40,278 nt of DNA from Gemmatimonadaceae bacterium (GCA_025362035.1 JANYIN010000026.1:1-40278), one strand, 5' to 3'. Positions 1 through 8,566 are shown, counted from the stretch's first letter. The notes: generated by a model not told the origin, from the sequence alone. A program made the numbers and translations.

Positions 1-1104
1 ATGAAGTTCACCGAGTCGGTAAGGTCCTTCCACGTACCGGCCACGCCGGGCACGTTGGCCTGTCCGCCCAGTCGTCCTTCCGACCCTACCTCGCGCGCCA
101 CGCGTGTCACTTCTGCCGCGAACGAGTTGAGCTGGTCCACCATGGTGTTCACGGTGTTCTTGAGCTCGAGCACCTCGCCCTTGGCTTCCACCGTGATCTT
201 CTGCGACAAGTCTCCGTTGGCCACCGCCGTGGTGACGAGGGCGATGTTGCGCACCTGGCTGGTGAGGTTGCCGGCCATGAAGTTCACCGAATCGGTGAGA
301 TCCTTCCACGTGCCGGCCACGCCGGGCACGTTGGCCTGGCCGCCAAGCATGCCTTCCGTTCCCACTTCCCTTGCCACGCGAGTCACTTCGGCCGCGAAGC
401 CGTTGAGCTGGTCCACCATCGTGTTCACGGTGTTCTTCAGCTCGAGCACTTCGCCCTTCGCCTGCGCGGTGATTTTCCGACTCAGGTCGCCCTTGGCCAC
501 CGCCGTGGTGACGTCGGCGATGTTGCGCACCTGGTTCGTGAGGTTCGTGGCCATACCGTTCACCGAGTCGGTGAGGTCCTTCCACGTGCCAGCGACGCCC
601 GGGACGTTCGCCTGCCCGCCCAGCACGCCTTCCGTGCCCACTTCGCGCGCCACGCGCGTCACTTCATCCGCGAATGACGAGAGCTGATCGACCATCGTAT
701 TAATGGTGTTCTTCAGCTCGAGAATCTCGCCCTTGGCCTCGGCCGTGATCTTCTTGGACAGGTCGCCCTTGGCCACCGCCGTGGTGACGTCGGCAATGTT
801 GCGCACCTGGTTGGTGAGGTTGGTTGCCATGCCGTTCACGCTGTCAGTCAGGTCGCGCCACGTACCGCTCACGCCTTGCACGTTCGCCTGGCCGCCCAGT
901 CGCCCTTCCGTACCCACCTCGCGCGCCACGCGTGTGACTTCGCTGGCGAACGCGTTGAGTTGATCCACCATGCGGTTCACCGTCGAACCGATACGGAAGA
1001 ACTCGCCCTGCACCGTCTTGCCTTCGATTTCCAGCTCCACCTTCTGGCTCAGGTCTCCCTCGGCCACCGCCTTGATCACGCGTGCGACTTCGGACGTGGG
1101 CTGC
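1..1104. repeat. Tandem 276-base HAMP-coding repeat, four copies visible
   Basis: Units begin at 1, 277, 553 and 829 with a period of exactly 276 bases (92 codons). The first three are closely similar at the DNA level. The fourth, nearest the protein N terminus, diverges in its second half. The array continues past the left edge. High nucleotide identity between units suggests recent duplication or gene conversion, so copy number may vary between strains. Confidence 0.85.
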
Positions 1105-1568
1105 ACCAGATCGGTGATCAGTGAATTGAGCGCGTCCACGCTGCCCGACCACGATCCGCCCGCGGGTCCGATCGTCGCCCTGTCCCGCATCTTCCCTTCG
1201 CGACCCACGGAAAGGGCGACGCGATTCAGCTCTTCCGCCAGTCGTCCCTGCTTCGTGGCGACGCTAGTGAAGACATCGGCGATCTCTCTCATGATGACAT
1301 CGCCGCCGGGCTCGAGCCGGATACTGAAATCGCCCGCATCGAGCGCACGGAGGCCAGCCAGGAGGCGGCGCAAATCGCGGTCGCGTGACCCGCCGCCGCC
1401 GCCGCCGCCCCCGCCGCGTTCCGCCACGACGGTGCTTCTAACCGTTATTTCGTCGGCGACGTCGGTCTCGGTAGAGCTGGCGGACACTGCGGTACGACGA
1501 GGGCGGCCGCGTTTTCCGCGTGCACTTCCATTGCCGCGCCCGTCGGGCGCATTCCCGGATTCAGTCAA
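1..1568 (-). CDS. Multi-HAMP sensor histidine kinase (N-terminal part, runs off left edge)
   Basis: The reverse strand reads through without a stop from about 1718 to the window edge; 522 residues are visible. After a basic, low-complexity start and a run of nine glycines (coded at 1389-1415) come repeated HAMP units of exactly 92 residues. Each contains a VARVAREVG-like helix, [19 protein letters not shown] and [12 protein letters not shown]. No transmembrane segment is visible, so this resembles the soluble multi-HAMP kinases of the Nik1/group III type, where HAMP repeats relay signals to a C-terminal kinase. The kinase part would lie left of the window. The start is uncertain: I chose TTG at 1568, preceded by GGCGG nine bases away. 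GTG at 1631 or ATG at 1292 are alternatives. Confidence 0.8.
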   Translation of the reverse strand, partial: MTESGNAPDGRGNGSARGKRGRPRRTAVSASSTETDVADEITVRSTVVAERGGGGGGGGGSRDRDLRRLLAGLRALDAGDFSIRLEPGGDVIMREIADVFTSVATKQGRLAEELNRVALSVGREGKMRDRATIGPAGGSWSGSVDALNSLITDLVQPTSEVARVIKAVAEGDLSQKVELEIEGKTVQGEFFRIGSTVNRMVDQLNAFASEVTRVAREVGTEGRLGGQANVQGVSGTWRDLTDSVNGMATNLTNQVRNIADVTTAVAKGDLSKKITAEAKGEILELKNTINTMVDQLSSFADEVTRVAREVGTEGVLGGQANVPGVAGTWKDLTDSVNGMATNLTNQVRNIADVTTAVAKGDLSRKITAQAKGEVLELKNTVNTMVDQLNGFAAEVTRVAREVGTEGMLGGQANVPGVAGTWKDLTDSVNFMAGNLTSQVRNIALVTTAVANGDLSQKITVEAKGEVLELKNTVNTMVDQLNSFAAEVTRVAREVGSEGRLGGQANVPGVAGTWKDLTDSVNF

Positions 1569-1626
1569 GTTCTTTTTCCGCCGACAGTTACGGTCGGCTC
1601 CTCTGTGGGAAGACAGGACGAGAAAT

Positions 1627-1685
1627 GCCACCGCGGCCAAGCGGTGGCTGACAGGGCACGTATGTCTGGTAGAGGGAGACGTACG
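1627..1685. other. Two adjacent hairpins between methyltransferase and HAMP kinase genes
   Basis: The first hairpin has a perfect 8-bp stem, GCCACCGC (1627-1634) with GCGGTGGC (1641-1648), and a 6-base loop. The second pairs 1659-1667 with 1677-1685 over 9 bp, with one G-U wobble if read on the plus strand and one A-C mismatch on the minus strand. They lie 59-117 bases upstream of the chosen kinase start and 109-167 bases beyond the methyltransferase stop. No clear T-run follows, so they may be a factor-assisted terminator or leader structure. Confidence 0.4.
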
Positions 1686-1793
1686 CGCGCAAGGATTGGC
1701 GTTCAATATTTGTGCCGATCACAAGCACCCTCCTACCCATCAATAGGCGCTCATGCGTTGCGGCGTATTGCCGCGCGTCGGCACTTGTGCCGC

Positions 1794-2981
1794 TCAGGAC
1801 GGGACATCGCCGACCAAGAGGCGTACTGGAATTCCGCCGTTGCTCGTGGTGGCCTCCACGCGGAGCGGAAACTGCAGCTGGCGATCGAGCGCGGCGTCCG
1901 GGGAGAGTAGGGCCACGCGCCAGCCGGGGGCGCGCTCGCGCAGCACTTTGCCGAGTTGTGCCCACAGGTCGCGCACACCGTCGGTTTGCCCGAGGCGGAC
2001 GCCGTACGGCGGATTGCTGACGACCCATCCCCGCGGTCCCGCGGCGAACACGGCTGCCGACACCGACCGAGTGGCGAACGCGACGTCGCGCGCGACGCCG
2101 GCGCGCTCCGCATTGGTCGTTGCCGCGTCGATCGCGCCCGCGTCGCGATCGCTCCCGGCGATGAGCGCGCTGGCCGTGGGCAACTCGCGTGCTGTCAGTT
2201 CGGCACGCACCCGTTCGCCGAGCGTGATGGACATGCCGGGCCAGCGCTCCATGGCAAAGGCGCGGCGTGCCCCGGGCGCGATGCGGCGCGCCTGGAGCGC
2301 CGCCTCGATGGGTATCGTCCCCGACCCGCACAGCGGATCCACCAAGGGCGACAGGGCGTCCCACTCGGATGCCGCCAGCAGCGCGGCGGCCATCGTCTCG
2401 CGCAACGGAGCCTTGGCCACGGCTTGCCGATACCCGCGGCGATGCAGCAGGGCGCCGGAACTGTCCGCGCTCACGGTACACCGATCGCGCATCATTCGCA
2501 CGACGATGAGGGTGGTGTCGTCGGCGGTTTCCTCCTCTTCGTTGCTCCCGCCCTCCGCGTGCACCCCGGGGATCGCGCGCATCACCGCGTCAGCAAGCCG
2601 CTGCGCGACCGCATCCGAGTGATACAGCCGTGACTTCCGGCACGTCACGCGAAATCGCACCGACTCGCCCGAGCGAAGCACCCTGCTCCAGGCGACGCGA
2701 CGCGCGTGGCGCTCCAGTTCGGCGAACGAACGCGCATCGAAGCTCGCCAGCCGGACCAGGACGCGGGACGCGATCCGGAAGGACATGTTCGAAAGCAGCG
2801 CGCTGCGCGCATCGCCACTCCACGCAATGCCGCCATCTTCCGCGACGGCATCAATGCCCATCGCCCGCGCCTCCGCGAGCGCGAGCTTCTCGAGCCCCGG
2901 AGCGACCACGGCATAGCAATCGAGCGGCACAGATGCCGGCGTGGCGGTGGTGCGCACCGCGGGACGGTCGAAGGATTTCAC
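1794..2981 (-). CDS. THUMP-domain class I RNA guanine-N2 methyltransferase (RlmL/YpsC/Trm14-like)
   Basis: The protein has 395 residues and probably transfers a methyl group from S-adenosylmethionine to a guanine in structured RNA (rRNA or tRNA) in the cytoplasm. Residues about 20-175 match a ferredoxin-like plus THUMP RNA-binding half: it opens CYAVVAPGLEKLALAEA, and CRKSRLYHSDAVAQRL is typical THUMP text. Residues 215-222 (DPLCGSGT) form the SAM-binding motif I, GSDRD at 276-280 is the acidic loop, and NPPYG at 323-327 is the catalytic motif of N2-guanine methyltransferases. The upstream neighbour is divergent, and the gene is probably monocistronic. The exact RNA target cannot be read from sequence. 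Confidence 0.88.
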   Translation of the reverse strand: MKSFDRPAVRTTATPASVPLDCYAVVAPGLEKLALAEARAMGIDAVAEDGGIAWSGDARSALLSNMSFRIASRVLVRLASFDARSFAELERHARRVAWSRVLRSGESVRFRVTCRKSRLYHSDAVAQRLADAVMRAIPGVHAEGGSNEEEETADDTTLIVVRMMRDRCTVSADSSGALLHRRGYRQAVAKAPLRETMAAALLAASEWDALSPLVDPLCGSGTIPIEAALQARRIAPGARRAFAMERWPGMSITLGERVRAELTARELPTASALIAGSDRDAGAIDAATTNAERAGVARDVAFATRSVSAAVFAAGPRGWVVSNPPYGVRLGQTDGVRDLWAQLGKVLRERAPGWRVALLSPDAALDRQLQFPLRVEATTSNGGIPVRLLVGDVPS

Positions 2982-3100
2982 TCAGCAACGCTAACCCTGC
3001 ACCGCGCCGCCCGCACCTGACGCGACCCGGAACGCGGCTGTAGCCTACCATCCGGCGAAACGCCCGACGATTTCCGGCCTTGTCCAATTCCACGGTTTCG

Positions 3101-3841
3101 ATGATCAGCGTTCGCGCGCTCACGCGCCTCTATGGCGACTTCACCGCCGTTGACCGCATCTCGTTCGAGGTCAAGCCAGGCGAAGTGTTGGGACTGGTCG
3201 GACCCAATGGCGCCGGCAAGACCACCACGCTTCGCTGTCTCTCCGGGATCATTGCGCCGTCCGCCGGATCGGTGACCATCGCGGGACACGACATCCAGAA
3301 GGATGGCGTGGCCGCCAAGCGGGCTCTCGCGTTTATCCCCGACGAGCCGCACCTCTTCGACCACCTCACCGTGGAAGAACACCTGCGCTTTATCGCGCGC
3401 GTGTATGGTGTCGCCGACGCGGAGCAACGCATGCAGCCGTTGCTGGACGAATTCGAGATTGCCGACAAGCGACGTGCGCTCTCCACGGAGCTCTCACGAG
3501 GGATGAAGCAGAAGCTGGCGATCGCGTGCGGACTGCTGCACGAGCCATCCGTGCTGATCCTCGACGAGCCGCTCACCGGTCTCGATCCGGGTGGTATCCG
3601 GCGGATGCGCGCGACGATCGCCAACCGCGCGAAAGCCGGCGCCGCGGTGATCCTCAGCTCACATCTCCTCACGCTTGTCGAGGCGCTGTGCGCCAAGGTG
3701 TTCATCATTCGCCGCGGATCGTGCGTGGCGTTCGGCACGCTCGACGAGATCGTGGCGACGCACGCGGAGCTGGCCGGCCTGTCATTGGAGGACGTCTTCA
3801 TGGCCCTCACTGGCGCATCCGAGGGAGCGCCGACGGCGTGA
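3101..3841 (+). CDS. ABC transporter ATP-binding subunit
   Basis: This is the 246-residue nucleotide-binding subunit of an exporter-type ABC complex, partnered with the membrane protein encoded immediately after it. Visible motifs are Walker A GPNGAGKTT (34-42), a degenerate signature LSRGM (131-135), Walker B VLILDEP (151-157) and the H-loop SSH (186-188). The LSRGMKQKL form is usual in the CcmA/multidrug-type ABC-2 group. I chose ATG at 3101. A TTG at 3080 would add seven residues but shows no better ribosome site. The stop overlaps the GTG start of the permease (GTGA), so translation is probably coupled. The substrate is unknown. Confidence 0.9.
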   Translation: MISVRALTRLYGDFTAVDRISFEVKPGEVLGLVGPNGAGKTTTLRCLSGIIAPSAGSVTIAGHDIQKDGVAAKRALAFIPDEPHLFDHLTVEEHLRFIARVYGVADAEQRMQPLLDEFEIADKRRALSTELSRGMKQKLAIACGLLHEPSVLILDEPLTGLDPGGIRRMRATIANRAKAGAAVILSSHLLTLVEALCAKVFIIRRGSCVAFGTLDEIVATHAELAGLSLEDVFMALTGASEGAPTA

Positions 3842-5520
3842 TCGGCGCCTTCGCGTATCTGACGTACTATTCCGCGCGGAATGGTCTCGTCGCGCGAGTG
3901 AGGCGACTCCGCAATCCCCGGTACGCCGTCGCCCTGTTGCTGGGATTGGCCTACTTCTGGTTCGTCTTCTTCACCCGGTCTGTGCGGCAGGGTCGCGAGA
4001 TCCCGAGCCCCGTCACCGGTCAGGCGCTTGGCATCCTGCTGCCCGGCGCGCTCCTGCTCTACGTGGCCTTCCTCTGGATCGTCGGCGCGGATGCATCAGC
4101 GCTCGCGTTCACCAACGCCGAAGTCTCCATGTTGTTCACAGCGCCGGTGTCGCGTCGCGGCCTCATCGTGTACAAGCTGATGCGATCCCAGGCGACGGTG
4201 CTCACGTCGAGCATCGTGTGGGTATTGCTCTTTGGACGGGGACCTGATCCGTTGACGCGAGCATTGGGCTACTGGGTGCTGTTTTCCACGCTGAGCCTTC
4301 ATCGGCTGGGCGTCGCCCTCATCCGTGCCTCCAGCAAGGCGCACGGCGCTACGGCGCTCCGCAGGAATTGGCTGGCGGGATTGGCATTCGGTGTCGTCGC
4401 GGTGGTGGTCGTTTCCACGTTCTTTGGCATCCGCGATCAGTTGATCCAAGCGGCGCACATCGGCGACGTGGTGCCCGTTTTGACGACGGCGTTCGACGCG
4501 GCGCCGCTGAAGTTGGTGATGTATCCGTTTCGTGTCGCCGTTACCCCGGCCCTCACCGCCGGCGGGTTGGAATGGTTGAGAGCGATGGGCCCCGCTGTCG
4601 CGTTGTTGTCACTTCACTTCGTATGGGTGCTGCGCTCCGATGCGGCCTTCGAGGAGGCAGCTGCGGAAGCCTCTGCCAAGCGGGCCCGTCGTCTCGAGGC
4701 AATGCGCTTCCGACGCGATACTGGCGCAGTGAGCGCAAAGTCGGTCAGATGGTCGCTGCCGCTTGCCGCCACCGGCGGCCCGTCGGTCGCACTGATATGG
4801 AAGAACACGCTCTGGGTGATGCGCAGCGGTCACCTTGGCGGCCTGATGGCCCTGCCGTTGGCCGCGTGGCTTGCCGCCGTCGTCTACGCCGGCCGGTCGC
4901 ACGAGGCGGCGATGATCCTGGCGGCAATCTGTGGCGCCGTCGCCGCAGTAATGCTGGTGTTCGGTCCGGCGACCATGCGCAACGACCTCCGAGGTGAACT
5001 CCGCCGCCTACCGATGATCAAGGTCCTGCCACTCTCGGGACAGCAGATCATCTTGGCGGAGGTCGCGAGCAGCGCCATCCCCATCATGCTGGTGCAATAT
5101 CTCCTCGTCCTCGCGGGGCTCGTCGCACTCTCGGTGGCCAGCCCGCCCGTCGTCTCCCGAGCAATGGCGTTGGCAATCGTGGTGTCCATCCCACTGACAC
5201 TGCTCGGCGTCAATATCGCTAACTTCATGATTCACAACGCTTTCGCTCTCCTATTGCCGGGCTGGGTCCGCCTCGGTGAGTCAGGAGGAGGTATCGAGGC
5301 GATGGGTCAAGCGATGCTCACCTCGATCGTCACGCTGGTGATGCTCGCGCTGTTGCTGATCGGGCCGGCAATCGGCGTGGCAGGAGTCTATTTCGCGCTC
5401 CGGTCGGCAGTTGTGCCGATGATCGTGGTGGGCGGAACGCTCGCTGGGGCGGCGCTGTGTCTGGAAGCGTATCTGCTTGCGGAACTGCTTGGCGGCACGC
5501 TGGAGCGCTTGGAGCTCTGA
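3838..5520 (+). CDS. ABC exporter membrane subunit
   Basis: This 560-residue integral membrane protein is the probable permease for the ATPase just upstream. It begins at GTG 3838, inside the preceding stop codon. Several hydrophobic spans are clear: around residues 32-46 (YAVALLLGLAYFWFV), 65-85, and clusters near 170-195, 245-265, 335-370, 405-440 and 475-535. The architecture, with short soluble loops and no periplasmic binding protein gene nearby, fits the putative ABC-exporter family (PF16949-like) rather than an importer. A charged stretch (FEEAAAEASAKRARRLEAMRF) lies near the middle and is probably cytoplasmic. The substrate cannot be deduced. Confidence 0.8.
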   Translation: MIGAFAYLTYYSARNGLVARVRRLRNPRYAVALLLGLAYFWFVFFTRSVRQGREIPSPVTGQALGILLPGALLLYVAFLWIVGADASALAFTNAEVSMLFTAPVSRRGLIVYKLMRSQATVLTSSIVWVLLFGRGPDPLTRALGYWVLFSTLSLHRLGVALIRASSKAHGATALRRNWLAGLAFGVVAVVVVSTFFGIRDQLIQAAHIGDVVPVLTTAFDAAPLKLVMYPFRVAVTPALTAGGLEWLRAMGPAVALLSLHFVWVLRSDAAFEEAAAEASAKRARRLEAMRFRRDTGAVSAKSVRWSLPLAATGGPSVALIWKNTLWVMRSGHLGGLMALPLAAWLAAVVYAGRSHEAAMILAAICGAVAAVMLVFGPATMRNDLRGELRRLPMIKVLPLSGQQIILAEVASSAIPIMLVQYLLVLAGLVALSVASPPVVSRAMALAIVVSIPLTLLGVNIANFMIHNAFALLLPGWVRLGESGGGIEAMGQAMLTSIVTLVMLALLLIGPAIGVAGVYFALRSAVVPMIVVGGTLAGAALCLEAYLLAELLGGTLERLEL

Positions 5521-5522
5521 CG

Positions 5523-5538
5523 GGCCGCGTGAGCGGCC
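5523..5538 (+). terminator. GNRA-loop hairpin directly after the ABC operon
   Basis: Two bases after the permease stop, GGCCGC (5523-5528) pairs perfectly with GCGGCC (5533-5538) around a GTGA loop. In RNA this is a stable GNRA tetraloop. There is no T-run, so it may be factor-assisted, or a stabilising 3' end within the larger repeat array. Confidence 0.45.
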
Positions 5539-5588
5539 TCGTCGGCCCGGCCGCTGGCGCGGCCTCGTCGGCCCGGCCGCTGGCGCGG
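5537..5588. repeat. Two perfect 26-base direct repeats
   Basis: Positions 5537-5562 and 5563-5588 are identical 26-mers, and a third degenerate copy begins at 5589. Each contains GGCCGC-TGGC-GCGGCC, a 6-bp hairpin with a four-base loop. A further hairpin of the same stem with a TAAC loop is at 5655-5670. Confidence 0.85.
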
Positions 5589-5589
5589 C

Positions 5590-5752
5590 CTCTTCGGCCC
5601 GCGTGCCTGGCGGCACGCTCTTCGGCTCGCATCGCTTCGCTCGCTTTTCAGCCCGGCCGCTAACGCGGCCTCTTCAGCCAAACGCAGTTGCTGAAAAGCG
5701 AGGCGCGGCGGGCCGAAGAGCGAGGCGCGGAGCGCCGAAGCGGGCCGAAGAG
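5590..5752. repeat. Long nested inverted repeat between convergent genes
   Basis: Three concentric perfect arms are visible: 5590-5602 with 5740-5752 (13 bp), 5616-5626 with 5712-5722 (11 bp) and 5640-5652 with 5690-5702 (13 bp, CTCGCTTTTCAGC). All share a centre near 5671. The element lies between the ABC permease and the GT2 gene, whose 3' ends face each other. It could act as a bidirectional terminator or belong to a dispersed palindromic repeat family. No gene is seen in 5521-5781. Confidence 0.75.
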
Positions 5753-5781
5753 CGGACGCGAGCCGCTGCGCGGCGCCCGTC

Positions 5782-6699
5782 CTACCCCGAGTCCGCGAAT
5801 CCTCGTCGCCGCGCACGACGCGTCGCGTGCCAGCGCGCAAAGGCCACCCTGCCCTCCCGAACCAACACCCGCGGCACCTGCAGCACGCCGGGCGACTCCG
5901 CCGTCCCGATCGCCACAGCCCATAGCTCAAACGCCACCCGGCTCACCCCCGTGAGATGACCCGCGAGAATCAGCGTCTCGTTGTAGACCGCATCTTCGTG
6001 CGGCTTGGCCGCGAACACGCCGCGGTGCAGTTGATCGGTTCCGTACCGGATGCCGACATGATGTCGCACCCGGATGGAGGGATCGTACACCAGCCGATAT
6101 CCTCTGCGACGAAGTGCCAAACAGAGGGACAGCTCCCAGTGCACCTGCGCCCCGTCACCCAGCAGGCGTTCATCGAAGCCGATGTCCCGGATGATCGGAA
6201 GGCGAAACGCGCAGTTGGCACCCTTCAGGACGTCCACGTCACGAGGTGGTCCAATGCCGACGTGGTGATTCCCGACCACTCGCCCGAACCACTGCACGCG
6301 GCCAACGTCCAGCGCGCTGGCTGCCGTGCCTTGCTCGTCCCGACCACCCACACCGGCGATCCGGCTGTCCGAGTCGAACGTGGCGGCGATTCGCTCGATC
6401 CAGTCGCGGTCCGGCTCGGCATCATCGTCGGTGATCGCCAGAATGTCCCCGTGGGCTGTGGTCACCCCAGTGTTCATCGCGGCAACCACGCCGGGCTGCG
6501 GTACGGTGACCGCACGCAGCTCGCGCCAGGACGACAGCCCAGCCACGAGTTCCATCGAGGCCTGATCGTCGGCGCGCAACACCACGAGCACCGATTCAGG
6601 CGGGCGTGTCTGAGCCCGCAGTGCCGCGAGGCAGCGCGCGAGATCCTGGTGCCGGTGGTAGCTGGGAACGAGCGCGGTAACCCACATCGTCGCCGGCAA
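5782..6699 (-). CDS. Family 2 glycosyltransferase
   Basis: This 305-residue soluble GT-A fold enzyme probably transfers a sugar from a nucleotide-sugar donor to a surface glycan or lipid acceptor. Residues 5-30 (WVTALVPSYHRHQDLARCLAAL) start the Rossmann-like half. TDDDAEP (DDD at 91-93) is the metal and nucleotide-binding DxD motif. Later text resembles the acceptor-binding region: LKGANCAFR near 160 and a GDGAQVHWELSLCLALRRRGYRLVYDP segment. There is no C-terminal membrane helix cluster. It is divergent from the small gene at 6874, and a GT87 gene follows that. The acceptor is unknown. The start ATG at 6699 precedes the conserved first strand by only a few residues. Confidence 0.85.
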   Translation of the reverse strand: MPATMWVTALVPSYHRHQDLARCLAALRAQTRPPESVLVVLRADDQASMELVAGLSSWRELRAVTVPQPGVVAAMNTGVTTAHGDILAITDDDAEPDRDWIERIAATFDSDSRIAGVGGRDEQGTAASALDVGRVQWFGRVVGNHHVGIGPPRDVDVLKGANCAFRLPIIRDIGFDERLLGDGAQVHWELSLCLALRRRGYRLVYDPSIRVRHHVGIRYGTDQLHRGVFAAKPHEDAVYNETLILAGHLTGVSRVAFELWAVAIGTAESPGVLQVPRVLVREGRVAFARWHATRRARRRGFADSG

Positions 6700-6873
6700 T
6701 ATGCACGGTTGGCAAGCGCGCCGTCATTGCGCGGTCACTCTGTTGAGCGGCCCGTGGTCTCGCCGTTTGCGATCCGACCATTGACGCGCGACCAAACTTG
6801 GTAAACGTTTGCTGCGCGTTCCGCGTAAATGAGCAATGCCTGGCGAATCTGACTCACTCAGCCGTCGCACGAG
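6700..6873. promoter_or_regulatory. Divergent promoter spacer
   Basis: This 174-base spacer between the leftward GT2 gene and the rightward small gene contains a TTGACG at 6781-6786 and the relatively AT-rich TAAACGTTTG from 6802. They could form a weak housekeeping promoter toward the right, but the spacing (15 bases to TAAACG) is poor. No other structure is evident. Confidence 0.3.
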
Positions 6874-7179
6874 GTGACATTGGACGGCAATCCGAGCCGG
6901 CAGGTTCAGGCTCTTCTGACCGTGGAGGCACTCGAGCCGGTCCGCGCGGCTATTTGCGTGTATGTTTCGAGTCGCTCGACGCCCGCGGTATTGTCAGAGG
7001 CTCTATCCCGCATGTCCTCGGAGGCGCGCAAGTGTGGAATGCTCCCTGAGCACATGGTCCTGGTCTTCAAGGATACCTGGAACGGCCTGCCCGCAGTCCG
7101 TGCAATGGACATCGACGAGCAGACGCGGTTACTGGAAGTTGCCGTCACGATGTGCATAGAGGAGTACTATCGCCTCTGA
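6874..7179 (+). CDS. Conserved-looking small protein of unknown function
   Basis: This 101-residue soluble protein is not one I can name. It starts at GTG 6874, after CACGAG. It has no signal peptide or membrane span. The C-terminal half (MLPEHMVLVFKDTWNGLP then LLEVAVTMCIEEYYRL) is rich in helix-forming residues and looks like a compact conserved domain. A 7-bp hairpin starts immediately after the stop, and the GT87 gene follows 40 bases later. It could be a separate transcript or the first gene of a pair. Codon usage is normal for the window. Confidence 0.65.
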   Translation: MTLDGNPSRQVQALLTVEALEPVRAAICVYVSSRSTPAVLSEALSRMSSEARKCGMLPEHMVLVFKDTWNGLPAVRAMDIDEQTRLLEVAVTMCIEEYYRL

Positions 7180-7200
7180 CGACCCGTCAGGATCGGGTCG
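7180..7200 (+). terminator. Hairpin directly after the small gene
   Basis: CGACCCG (7180-7186) pairs perfectly with CGGGTCG (7194-7200) around a 7-base loop, starting at the base after the stop codon. The following sequence is not T-rich, so it is only a possible terminator or attenuator before the GT87 gene. Confidence 0.4.
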
Positions 7201-7219
7201 CACTCCTGTCCGCTCATCT

Positions 7220-8473
7220 GTGCACACCCTCGCCCACCGAGTTCGCGCGCGTCTTGGCGCCGTTCCCGTGCCTCGGCTGCGACAACTACTGCTGGCGATC
7301 TATCTGCTCACGGCCGCCATCGACGCGACGGGGAAGGCACTCGCGGCCACTCCCGCATTCAACAATGCGATGTCGCGCCTGCTGAAGGGGGAGGCGGGGG
7401 CCCAGTTGCGTTCGGCCGGAAACCCTTCCGGAAACTTCGAGATCTTCCGTGCCTCGTCTCGACATCTGTTCGCGGGACGCGACCTGTACGCGGAATATCC
7501 GGCAGAACACTCGGACCGCTTCAAGTACAGCCCGACGTTTGCGCTGCTCTTTTCACCGCTGGCGTGGCTCCCGTGGCCGTTGGCACTCTTCCTCTGGAGC
7601 GCGCTCAACGCCCTGGTGTTGTTCGCGGCCGTGGAGCGCGTGCTTCCCCAGCGCTCCGCGTTGCTGGCCATGGCCTGCATGCATCTGGAAGTCCTGCGCT
7701 CCATGCAGAACGCGCAGAGCAACGCGCTCGTGGCAGGACTGATCGTTCTCGCCTACGCGGCGCTCGAGCGCCGCGGTGCGTGGCGAGCGGCGGCGGCCGT
7801 GGTGTTGGGCGCGTGCATCAAGATATTCCCCCTGGCCGCGCTGACGTTCGCGATCCCGCAACGCATGGTGTGGCGAACGGGCCTCCGGGCCGCGGCATGG
7901 GGAACAGGCTTGATCGTCCTTCCGCTGCTGGTCACGTCGCCCGCGACGCTCTTGGCGCAGTATCACTGGTGGCGCGGCGTGGAATCCAGTGATGCTCTGC
8001 AGCGATGGTTTTCCGCCATGGCGTTGATCCAGCAGTGGACGGGGGCGAACGCGCCGAACTGGTGGATTCAATTGGCGGGCATTGTCGTTCTCATCGCCCC
8101 GCTGTGGCTGCACCGCGAGCGATGGGGTGAGCCGCGCTTCCGCCTGCTTTACCTGTGCTCTACCCTGCTATTCACGGTGCTGTTCAACCACCAGGCAGAG
8201 CGCGCGAGCTACTTGATCGCGTTTACGGGATCGACGTTGTGGTACGCCAGCTCGCCGAAGACGCGCTGGCGCAACGTGCTCTACGGCGTGACGTTCGTGA
8301 CCATCCCCTTGATGTCCACGCTCATTCCCGGGGAGATTTTCAAGACGCGAACGGTCATGCTTTACCGGCTGGCGCTGCCGTCGCTGCTCATCTGGCTGTC
8401 CGTGCTGTGGGAGCTCTTTCGGCCGGCCGCGGCCGCTGAGCGGGCAGCGGAGGAGCCTGCGCCGGCGCATTGA
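7220..8473 (+). CDS. GT87-family (DUF2029) polyprenyl-linked mannosyltransferase-like membrane protein
   Basis: The protein has 417 residues with about ten hydrophobic spans, starting near residue 20 (QLLLAIYLLTAAIDATGKAL). The loop FRASSRHLFAGRDLYAEYP followed by FKYSPTFALLFSPLAWLP is typical of GT87, which uses polyprenyl-phosphate sugars on the outer face of the inner membrane. MQNAQSNALVAGLIVLAYAALER and ACIKIFPLAAL also match the family pattern. The start is GTG at 7220. It may work with the GT2 gene in the same neighbourhood on a cell-surface glycan, but that is inference. The C-terminal tail is alanine- and glutamate-rich and probably cytoplasmic. Confidence 0.8.
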   Translation: MHTLAHRVRARLGAVPVPRLRQLLLAIYLLTAAIDATGKALAATPAFNNAMSRLLKGEAGAQLRSAGNPSGNFEIFRASSRHLFAGRDLYAEYPAEHSDRFKYSPTFALLFSPLAWLPWPLALFLWSALNALVLFAAVERVLPQRSALLAMACMHLEVLRSMQNAQSNALVAGLIVLAYAALERRGAWRAAAAVVLGACIKIFPLAALTFAIPQRMVWRTGLRAAAWGTGLIVLPLLVTSPATLLAQYHWWRGVESSDALQRWFSAMALIQQWTGANAPNWWIQLAGIVVLIAPLWLHRERWGEPRFRLLYLCSTLLFTVLFNHQAERASYLIAFTGSTLWYASSPKTRWRNVLYGVTFVTIPLMSTLIPGEIFKTRTVMLYRLALPSLLIWLSVLWELFRPAAAAERAAEEPAPAH

Positions 8474-8477
8474 GCCG

Positions 8478-8537
8478 GCCGTCTCGCCGCTGGTTACCGC
8501 GTGCGCGGACCCGAATGAGACGGCGGTCGGGGCCCCG
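8478..8537. terminator. Possible bidirectional terminator between convergent genes
   Basis: GCCGTCTC (8478-8485) pairs with GAGACGGC (8517-8524) across a 31-base loop, and the palindrome CGGGGCCCCG follows at 8528-8537. It lies between the ends of the GT87 and OsmC genes. There is no T-run. Confidence 0.35.
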
Positions 8538-8566
8538 GCCGTCACATCCAGTCAGCGTGCCGCCCG

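Noticed and set aside
1..963. Plus-strand open frames with a repeating 92-residue serine- and threonine-rich sequence, resembling a repetitive surface protein.
   Set aside because: They are the reverse complement of the HAMP repeats. The minus strand gives clear HAMP text with conserved hydrophobic spacing.
1588..1740. A 50-codon minus-strand ORF starting [21 protein letters not shown], which looks like the first strand and helix of a receiver domain.
   Set aside because: It lacks the acidic pair, has no ribosome site, and ends in unrelated text overlapping the hairpins. I treat it as chance or at most a decayed fragment.
5521..5781. A CRISPR array, suggested by regular repeats.
   Set aside because: The 26-base units are directly adjacent without unique spacers, and the rest consists of inverted repeats. 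No cas gene is nearby.
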